Assembly: GCA_030278955.1 (NCBI GenBank)
Contig: JAOANR010000002.1
Span: 25,592,057 to 25,656,056, forward strand
Length of the DNA: 64,000 nucleotides
Direction: 5' to 3'
DNA from: Hygrophila difformis
Taxonomy: Eukaryota > Streptophyta > Magnoliopsida > Lamiales > Acanthaceae
Positions 55,966 to 64,000 of this stretch are shown one piece after another. Every line of letters starts with the position of its first letter. Position 1 is the stretch's first letter. The notes under the pieces are model-generated. The model saw only the letters and a list, made by a program, of their open reading frames with translations, did no database searches and had not been told where the DNA came from. The translations under genes and the position numbers were made by a program.

Positions 55966-57161
55966 ATGCCACTGAGGGGAAAACCGAGGATGGAGATTCC
56001 GCACAATGAGAATGCTAACATTCCCGCTGGGGCAAACCCGCCTAATCCTGGTGGGCAAGCTAACCCTGCCCCTAATACTATGGACGAGCGGCTTAGGACG
56101 GTGGAGCAAGTCCTCATCGCTCTAGGAAACACTGAAGTAAATCGGGCCCAAGCAGCAGTACCTCTGCAGGCAGCCTGCATAAACTATTTGGCGATGGTGA
56201 ACCCCTACAAGCCGCCCCACTACGAAGGACAAGAGGATCCAACGAAATTGGAAGACTGGATCCGGACATTTGACAAACTTCTGAATGCCGTCAGATGTCC
56301 TGAGAATGAGAAGGTAGGAGTAGCGACTTACTACCTAAGCAGGGAGGCAGACGAGTGGTGGCAGAACAATCAAGGAGGACTGGCTGAGGCGAGCACGCCT
56401 ACTTTTGGGAAGAATTCAAGGAGATGCTGAGAGAGAGATTTTACCCACTTAGCACGAAGGCTGCTAAATATGTGGAGTTTATCAACCTCCGCCAGGGCAC
56501 ACAGACGGTACAAGAATACTACTCGAAGTTGAAGGAGCTAGTTCGCTTTGCTCCGAGACTTGTGCCGACCGATTCTGACAGAGCTCAGAAATTTGAAATG
56601 GGGTTGAATCTCAGCATCAAGGAAATATTGGTGGGAGGACAGTATACGACTTTTCAAGCCGTGTATGACCGAGCGGTGGCGATCGCTCGTGTACAGCAGC
56701 TGAAACGCAAGGACCACGGGGAATCGAGCGAGGGCTCGAATAACTTTGATAAGAAAAACCGGAACAACAACAGTGGCAACAACTTCAGGAAAGGAAGTGA
56801 TCAGGGAAAGAATGATGGGCAGAGAAGGCCTGAGAACAGAGATTTTAATCAAGTAGGCAATGGAAACAGGAGGCCGGAGAATCAAGGCGCTTTAATACCC
56901 CGATGCCCGCGGTGCAATCTTCCGCACTTGGTGTGAGAATGTCCAAAGCCGGGGCATTGCTTTAGATGTGGCAGAGAATGCCACATGAAAAAGGAATGCT
57001 GGACCAGGGAGGATCGGATTTAGAAGAGGCCGGATCTGCTGAACCGTCCTCAGGGGAACCGACCAGCTGGACCGAACCAGCAGAACAACCAAGGTCAGAG
57101 GTTCCAGTAGGCACAAAGACCACCTCAAAATCACAACCAGCAAGGAAACCAAGGCGGAGCA
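55966..57161 (+). pseudogene. Gag of G
   Basis: Likely start ATG 55966 (MPLRGKPRMEI). ERLRTVEQVLIALGN and the capsid-like part to EADEWWQNN are in one frame; a frameshift near 56385 moves to LRERFYPLSTKAAKYVEF and FEMGLNLSIKEIL. The first knuckle ends in a TGA (CPRCNLPHLV*EC, 56934-56936). The second is CFRCGRECHMKKEC with G changed to C before the His. Further stops lie in the tail. The sequence is closest to element C. Confidence 0.85.
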
Positions 57162-57587
57162 ATGGGACACTTGAACGTGATCAATCAAGCGGATTTGGCC
57201 ACTCAAGGTGAAGTGATCGCAGGTACATTCACTGCTTTAAGCATACCTGTCAAAGTTTTGTTCGATTCAGGCGCAAGTTGCTCTTTAATTTCCACAAGAA
57301 TTCTATGTGCCTTAGATCTACCTGCGCCGAATAACATTAACTTAGGAATCCAATTACCATCGGGAAAGGTGGTATCGTGCTCTAAACGATACGACGGGAT
57401 CCCTATAGTAATTAAAAACACCGAATTTTTCGTGAATCTTATAGAATTTGACCTTAAGGATTTCGACATCATTTTGGGCATGGATTGGCTGACTCAATAC
57501 AAAGCCGTTATTGAGTGCCAAAAGCAGAAGATCTCTTTAGCGAAGAGCCGAGGGAAGAAAGTCATTTACTGCATGGTACCTCAATAG
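57162..57587 (+). pseudogene. Protease of G
   Basis: MGHLNVINQADLATQGEV, active-site FDSGASCSLIS near residue 36 and LGMDWLTQYKAVIECQK; open until TAG at 57585-57587 (VPQ*). The retropepsin core appears complete and all its active-site residues are present. Confidence 0.85.
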
Positions 57588-57599
57588 AGGAGTGCCAAG

Positions 57600-58571
57600 G
57601 TGGTAAATGCCATGAAGTTTTGCAATCTCATGCAAAAGGGATATCAGCTGTACGCATGCTACGTACACAATCTTGAAGACGAGGGAAGCAAGATCGACCG
57701 AATCCCAGTCTTGAATGAATACCCCGACGTCTTTCCTGAAGATATCCCAAGAATGCCTCCTGAGCGAGAAGTGGAGTTCACAATCGATTTGGTACCTGGA
57801 ATCGAGCCGGTGTCGAAGGCACCATACCACATGGCACCCGCGGAAATGAAGGAGCTAAAAGAACAACTCGAGGAGTTGTTATCAAAGGGATATATTCGAC
57901 CAAGCACATCGCCATGGGGAGCACCGGTCCTGTTCGTCAAGAAGAAGGACGGCGGACTTCGATTTTGCATAGACTACAAAGATCTTAACCGAGTAACGAT
58001 CAAGAACAAATACCCGCTACCCAGGATCGAAGATCTCTTCGATCAGCTGAAAGGAGCGTTGGTATTTTCAAAAGTTGACCTGAGATCGGGATACCATCAA
58101 TTGCGTATCGCCGAGAAGGACATACCGAAGACAGCGTTTCGTACGAGATATGGGCACTACGAATTCACCATAATGTCTTTTGGTCTCACGAATGCTCCCG
58201 CAGTATTCATGAACCTCATGAATAGTGTATTCCGAGAGTTGCTAGACTCTTGTGTCGTCGTATTCATCGATGACATTCTAGTTTACTCAAGGGATGAGGA
58301 GGAGCATGCAAGACATCTTCATCAAGTACTTGGAACATTGAGGAAGAATTAATTGTTCGCAAAGCTGTCAAAGTGCGAATTTTGGATGAAGGAAGTCGTA
58401 TTTTTGGGACACATAGTATCGGCTAAAGGAGTGTCGGTTGATCCGGCAAAGATATCTGCAGTGACTGATCGGCCAGCGCCAACTAGTCAGACGGAAATAA
58501 GAAGTTTTCTTGGACTAGCCGGATACTATAGGAGATTTGTGAAGGATTTTCAAAGATTGCAATACCGATGA
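57600..58571 (+). pseudogene. Reverse transcriptase of G
   Basis: The first frame (57600-58352) starts in the protease-RT linker ([16 protein letters not shown]) and contains [49 protein letters not shown] and the catalytic [15 protein letters not shown], so the whole polymerase core is uninterrupted. A TAA at 58350-58352 (RKN*LF) is followed by [17 protein letters not shown] and [17 protein letters not shown] in the same frame, then a frameshift near 58550. It is the best-preserved RT in the window. Confidence 0.88.
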
Positions 58572-58819
58572 CCCAACTGCTGAAGAAAGGGTTAAAATTC
58601 AAATGGACTGCTGAATGTGAGACATCATTTGAAGAACTCAAGAAGATACTCACAACTGCACCGGTCTTGGCACTGCCGTCAGAGACGGAAGATTTTGAAG
58701 TGTTCAGTGACGCTTCAAAGGAATGTCTGGGTTGCGTGCTCATGCAAAACAAGAGGGTTATTGCTTACACATCGCGACAACTCAAACCGCACGAAGAGAA
58801 TTATTCGACACACGATCTA
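58568..58819 (+). pseudogene. RNase H of G, truncated
   Basis: [18 protein letters not shown] and [15 protein letters not shown], then abrupt loss of homology at 58820 just before the catalytic Glu (ELAA in C). No integrase follows. Confidence 0.83.
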
Positions 58820-59832
58820 GGTTTTTGGTTTGAATTTCCAAAAATAAGGTTTTAGTCGGATTACAGAAATTGGTCGAAAAGAGGGTTTTTGAAATCCGAT
58901 TTTAGTTTCGAGTTTAGATCTTGTATTTTAAACAAGAAGAAACCACAGAAATTGTAGAGTGCGGCCTTGACTTACATGTTTAGAGAATAGGATCGTTATA
59001 GGGGCTTTTTGAACATCCTAGGGTCCCGACGAACAGCCAACTTCTCTGATCTCTTCTTTTTCGCCCCCGACGTGAAATTGTAACAAGGATTAGAGTGTTG
59101 GAATTTCGAGTTTTTGGGATCTATGGACGAATTAAAAACTATACTACAACTTACCAAAGTCCTAGAAGGCAGAGGCTTCGTCCCGATCGTCTCGTCTTCG
59201 CCGGAATCCTTGCCGGAAAGTGAACTCAAAAGGTTTTGGCTTGGAGAGAGAATGAGAGAAGAGAGGGTTTGTGTTTTCTGTCAAAAATGGGTAAGGGGAC
59301 GTCCCAATCCCGTCTTTAAGCCTTTCCTAAGGCTGTGATCGGCTTGCCATCGATAAAAATCGAAATTTTGGCAAGAAAATCGCCATGGAAGGAAAGTTTA
59401 CACTTCCTGCTCCTCTGGCGCGGTGATGACGCGCTCATATTGCTTTGGCCGCGGGACGAGCGCGTGAGCTCAGCCTTGGGATGCATCGACCCCTTCTCGC
59501 GCGGTGGTCGCGCGTGCTCTCTCAGGGAGACCGCGCGAAGAGCCCGCGACATTCGGTTTGGCCGGTTCGAGCGGTTCATGTGGTCCGTCGGGTCGTTTCT
59601 TTTTTTCTTTGTCGGGTTTCTATCCTCTACGTTTTCGATTCGACTTTTCGGGTCATTTCTGGATCGAAATTCCTATCTTAAATTTATTATGAACTCGGAT
59701 TAATGTTCGTAACACTCCCGTGCAATAATTTATTTAATTAAATTATTTTCGACTCCACGGGTTCTCGGAATTTAAATTCTTTCATTCTCGAATTTAATTT
59801 CCGTTTCTTTTAACAAATTTCCCGGGTATTAC
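58820..59832 (-). repeat. LTR fragment, inverted
   Basis: On the minus strand it begins TAATACCCGGGAAATT (59829 down), the internal border of these LTRs, and runs through a GC-rich segment (59420-59590, with GCGCGGTGGTCGCGCG) to a break at 58820. About 1 kb, with no coding region. H is inserted at its edge. Confidence 0.7.
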
Positions 59833-62762
59833 TGTGATACCCCGTAATAATTTATTTTTAGAGTTCGACTCGATACGGTGTATCCTAAATCATAAATAAA
59901 CAAATTCAAATTGTTTTGAACTACGTTATGGCTTGATCCCTTCACAGGGTACGTAGGCAGCTTAGAAGTTTTAATTCTAAGTTCAGTCACAAAATAATAA
60001 AATAAACAAAAGAATTAGTTCCTAACACGAGAAAAGCCGAAACGCAACTTCGAGGATGAAGTTGATTCTTAAGGAGGGTAGACTGTAATACCCGGGAATT
60101 TTGCAACATAACATAAAATAAATAAATATAATAAATAAATAAAGAATCATAAGAGATGAGAAATGGAATTTAAATTAAAAAGGAATCAACATTCCGAGAA
60201 CCCGGGAAGCCGAAGACAATTTAATCAAATAAATGGTTACACGGAAACCCAACACCGATGGACTCCATAACTCGAGTCCAAATGTAAATTTAGATCCGAA
60301 TAAAATTAAGATAGGAAATCGGAGCCCGAAAATATCCCGGAAATCCGAATCCGAGAACATAGAGGGATAGAAGTCCGAAAGAGAGGAGGAAATGCCCGAC
60401 GGATCGCACGACCCGCCCGGACCGAAGTCCAGGCGTGGGCCTCGCGGTGGCCGCGCGGTTTTTGGCCAAACGGCGCGCCAAGGCCGCGCCATCGGACAGA
60501 TTCGCCCGTTGCGAGATTTACTCGCCCGAATCCGGATTTTTCGACTTCGGTTGCTCACCTTGCGACTCAAGACATCCTAGGGCTGCCTTTGGACGACCTT
60601 TAAGTCCTTTACATCTATAAATAACCATCCTAATCAGCCCCAAACACTTTACAAAACCCTACGAAATCTCTCTACCCGATAAACCCTAATTCCGGAGTCG
60701 TCGGAGGCACAAAACCGAACAAAGGAACTGACTTGGATGAAATTTGGAGGCTTCTATCGTCTTGGTAAGATCCGATCTATTCCTCTTTCCATTCTTGATT
60801 CTAAAACGAATCCTAACTTAATCTTTTTCCATTCTACACCCCGATCCGGATCGAGAGCGAAGAACCCGACGGAATCAAGGAGATAAACGGTGGACTGGAA
60901 GCCACGCCTCCGAATCGACGAGCCGGGACAACCGTGAATCTGTAAGTTAATCTTACTATGATTTTGGGCGATTTAAAATACACCTAACGGAACGATCTAA
61001 TCAAGAAACCTAAAAATCTGTCAACCCGAAGGAAACCACAGCGCAGCACACTTGCGTGATTTTTCCGAACCTTTAAATCTATTCAAACGAGAAAACGTAA
61101 AACACAAAAAACGTTCCTAAGACATAGATCTATCTACTGTAAAAATTTCATAATTTTTCATCGTGTTTTGATATCCGAAAACAACCGCAAACGAACCTGC
61201 CTTCGAGTTAGATCTTGAAACGGTGATAGATTCTTTATCCGAACTTGAGGTTGATTTTTACCTTAGATCTAGACCGATTTAGGATTGGCGATAAACATAA
61301 GAGTTGTAGATCTATACGTTAAGAATACCTCCGTAAATTTTTGGAATTTTCGTTGAGGTTTGATATTAGAATTCGACTCCAAACCGAACTGTTCTAAATT
61401 TAGATCTTGAAATCTTGACAGATTCTTGGCCCGAACTTGTTGGCGTTTTTGACAATAGATATACGGTGAATTAGATCTTTTGTTGAACATGAAACTTGTA
61501 GATATATGTCTTAAGCATCTCCCTGTAAAATTTCATAAAATTTGGAGTTAGTTTGCTATGGTAGATCTTGAAATTTAGGAACTGCTGTCGTAAAGATTCG
61601 GACAGATTTGTAACCTGTTAGAAATCGACGTTTTTGACTTACTTCCGTATCCCGGATCGAAAAGCTTAAAACATGAAACTTGTTCATCTCTGTGGTTTCG
61701 AGTCACCGGTCAAATTTTAGAATTTTTCGACTTGAAACCGATTTTTAGTTAATTTTGGAGTAAACTGAGGTTTTGACCAAGTCAAATCTTGAAAATCTTG
61801 TAGAAAATGATTTTAAATGAATATCGGAGCGAATAGCGTCCGGAAATAGTATATTTTGAGGAACTTACTAAATTTGGAAAATGGGTCTTTCTAAAAAAGA
61901 GAAGATTAGAACATTGGGGTTTATGACTAAGCTGGATACTGTCAATTTTGTCTACGGCTTGGGACATAAGAGTCCAAGTGTATGGCTAGTAGACATAAGA
62001 GCCCTAGCGACATATTGATTGTATGGTCAGTAGACGTAATGAACCTATTAAAAAAATTGACCATGATACTCGTGGACATAAGAGCCCGAGCGTAAGGCTG
62101 GCGGACATAAGAGCCCTAGCGATGGTGATCTGTGAAAGAAACGAAGCGAGATGTTTGTTTAAATTAAATTCCGATTAAATTGTGCTTTTGAATTTATGTC
62201 AATTTATTTAATTACTTCGCAAGCTATATTTATGATCTTATGAAATCCCTGTCTTTTAAATTATGCAATTAAATTATTATTAGATACATAAATTAAATTA
62301 TGGGGTATTATGCACATGTTTTCTTTAAATCTAATTAATTGCTTTGAAACCCCATAATCATGTATGTGTTAACTTACTTAGCAAGGTTTTGCTGACCAAA
62401 CCATGTTTTCCCCTTTTCTACAGAGTATCATCATATGCATGCATGGGATATTTGGAAAAATATTATTTTCTTTGATTATTCTATTCTTAGATATGAATTG
62501 CATGAACGGGCCTGTTTAACCCGTAATTTGGCCGTGTTGGCCCAATTTTAAATTCCGCTGCATTATACATATGTAATTATTACTTTCCGCTGCAACTTTG
62601 ATACATTATTTTTAAATTATATTACGATGGGTTGTTTGAATGTTTTAAATTCTGAAAAACCATAGCCTTACATCTCTTTTGCAAGCTCGGAGAAACCGCG
62701 TCTTGCTAGGGATGTGTGGCGGTGACACCCCGACCTGGATGACCAAAACCCGGGGTGTTACA
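59833..62762 (+). repeat. 5' LTR of element H
   Basis: 2,930 bp from TGTGATACCCCG to GGGGTGTTACA, with the internal border motif GGAGGGTAGACTGTAATACC near 60074-60093, TCTATAAATA at 60614 and the GGACATAAGAGCC array at about 61965-62122. Same family as the LTRs of B. Confidence 0.9.
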
Positions 62763-62765
62763 GAG

Positions 62766-62781
62766 TGGTATCAAAGCCCGG
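62766..62781 (+). other. Primer binding site of element H
   Basis: TGGTATCAAAGCCCGG; one change from the initiator-Met tRNA match of B. Confidence 0.85.
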
Positions 62782-63573
62782 CTTATTTTTAAATTAGTAT
62801 TTTTAAACCTATTATTAGTATTATTTTTTTTAATCTATTATTTTTAAAACCATGACTATTTTTAAATTATTATTGTCAACATTATAGAAGCCCAAATTAT
62901 TATTAAAGTTTCCTAGCCCAAATTATTTTTTTGAGCTAAACGATAATTTTTTACCCAATATCGAGGTCCAAGAATTTTAACTATTATTTTAAATTTTTAA
63001 AGCATTAGTTCCATGGAATAAATTTTTATTTTAAACCCCATGGAAATTAGAAAAAAATATATATATAGTGCATGAATTATTTTGGGGGGGGGATCATCAT
63101 CTGCATGTGCATACCACATTTTTTTTCTATACCTTAGAGAACCTAGAAGCGATATGTTCTAACTTAGATCTCTTGCTACATCTAGATAACTTAAAGGCTT
63201 GAGATTGAATTTGAAACGCTCACTAGAGACTGATTTTGCCGTAGTTCTAGATCGCGTTCATCTAAGCGCACGCCTAAGCATAACACTCCTCGGCCTTTGC
63301 CATTCCTACCCGTGTACAAATTAGAAAATTTCCTTATGTGGAACAATAAAAATCAAGTTTTTATTAAAACACTCTTTATTCCAAAAATCTTGTTTGGATT
63401 TCCATACAACAAATCTGAAAATTCGAAATTCGAAATTTGAAACTCACGATGCTCTAAACGTGGCCTTATGGGCGCGCGTTTAACACTTGATCTCACATGC
63501 AATTTAGCAAATTTCTTGTTCAAGTGATCTATCTAAACTCTGATAAACTAATCTATATACGTAATAACAGAAA
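62782..63573 (+). other. Leader of element H
   Basis: Non-coding leader; the AATATATATATATAG stretch near 63055-63070 corresponds to the Helitron insertion point in B. No extra ORF. Confidence 0.75.
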
Positions 63574-64000
63574 ATGGCACCTAGGAGAAACCCAAGGAAG
63601 GTAAGTCCAAACGGCACTGACGCTAACCTCCCCAACGTGGCCAATAACAATGAGACCCCTCAAAACCTAGGAGAACGAGCACCTCCTGCACCCAACAATA
63701 TGGAAGAACGTCTAAGAACTATGGAGGAAGTCCTTGTAGCATTAGGAAATGCCGAGGTGCATAGGGCACAAACAGTACCTCCGCCAGTAGCCCGAGTCAG
63801 CTACTTGGCATTAGTGAACCCCTACAACCCACCCCCTTATGACGGCCAAGAGGATCCGGCCAAGTTGGAAGGTTGGATCCGTACCTTTGACAAGCTCTTG
63901 AATGCTATCAAATGCCCTGATGAGGAGAAGATACACGTAGTGACCTACTACCCAGGAGGCGAAGCCGATGACTGGTGGCAAAATCTCCAAGTGAATTCAG
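63574..64000 (+). CDS. Gag of element H, N-terminal part, runs off the window
   Basis: Open from ATG 63574 (MAPRRNPRKVSP) to the window edge, 142 codons, colinear with B Gag: MEERLRTMEEVLVALGNA, WIRTFDKLLNAI and EADDWWQN. Differences from B are scattered single residues. The capsid-like domain continues beyond the window. Confidence 0.88.
   Translation, partial: MAPRRNPRKVSPNGTDANLPNVANNNETPQNLGERAPPAPNNMEERLRTMEEVLVALGNAEVHRAQTVPPPVARVSYLALVNPYNPPPYDGQEDPAKLEGWIRTFDKLLNAIKCPDEEKIHVVTYYPGGEADDWWQNLQVNS

Larger units (their letters stand above)
55611..58819 (+). mobile_element. Gag-pol remnant G (relative of element C)
   Basis: Leader, gag, protease, RT and the first part of RNase H, in C-like sequence but on the plus strand. 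It has no LTR of its own in view: it is fused at 55610 to the truncated LTR of F and at 58820 to a minus-strand LTR fragment. Confidence 0.85.
59833..64000 (+). mobile_element. Gag-only-type element H, 5' portion
   Basis: A complete 5' LTR, primer binding site, leader and the start of gag, nearly the same sequence as B throughout. The leader at 62782-63573 shows the uninterrupted form of the Helitron target. The window ends inside gag, so it cannot be seen whether pol is present. Confidence 0.87.

Noticed and set aside
58996..59703. ORFs in the inverted LTR fragment before H
   Set aside because: They lie in the GC-rich LTR segment and resemble no protein; similar chance frames occur in the same LTR region elsewhere.

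Overview
This is a repeat-dominated piece of a plant nuclear genome, probably a eudicot. The evidence is chromodomain Ty3/gypsy elements primed by initiator-Met tRNA, a CACTA element with DUF4216-like and Transposase_24-like proteins, Stowaway and Tourist type MITEs, a plant LINE with a C-terminal RNase H, and a Helitron carrying pieces of plant genes. I see no intact host gene, rRNA, tRNA or CRISPR array. Nearly every base can be placed in a nest of transposable elements.

Layout. 1-6085: 3' part of a short gag-only gypsy element (A); its LTR holds a 45-bp minisatellite and a 5'-truncated LINE with an 18-bp target duplication. 6086-7841: AT-rich DNA with two MITEs. 7842-12555: left part of a CACTA transposon with decayed transposase genes, cut by element C. 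12556-22960: minus-strand chromodomain (Tekay/Del-like) element C with broken gag-pol and an extra coiled-coil ORF between the primer binding site and gag. 22961-27362: minus-strand LTR D, holding a 500-N assembly gap, a hAT-type MITE and a foldback repeat. 27363-44494: gag-only element B with an intact 354-codon gag; its leader is split by a 9,970-bp Helitron with ABC1-kinase and hexokinase fragments. 44495-44713: a scrap of another gypsy protease. 44714-55610: element F, with LTRs, a second leader coiled-coil ORF, an antisense plant transposon-protein gene with a 5' intron, and an integrase/chromodomain remnant; its 5' LTR holds a processed pseudogene. 55611-58819: gag-pol remnant G. 58820-59832: minus-strand LTR fragment. 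59833-64000: 5' LTR, leader and start of gag of element H, a close relative of B.

How the parts relate. A, B and H encode only Gag and would need protease, reverse transcriptase and integrase in trans. C, F and G are related elements that retain decayed parts of that machinery, so the window looks like a community of autonomous-derived and dependent elements. The items most worth a second look are the leader coiled-coil ORF, the intact gag-only element, the Helitron with captured exons, the antisense gene inside F, and the doubled border motif inside every LTR family.
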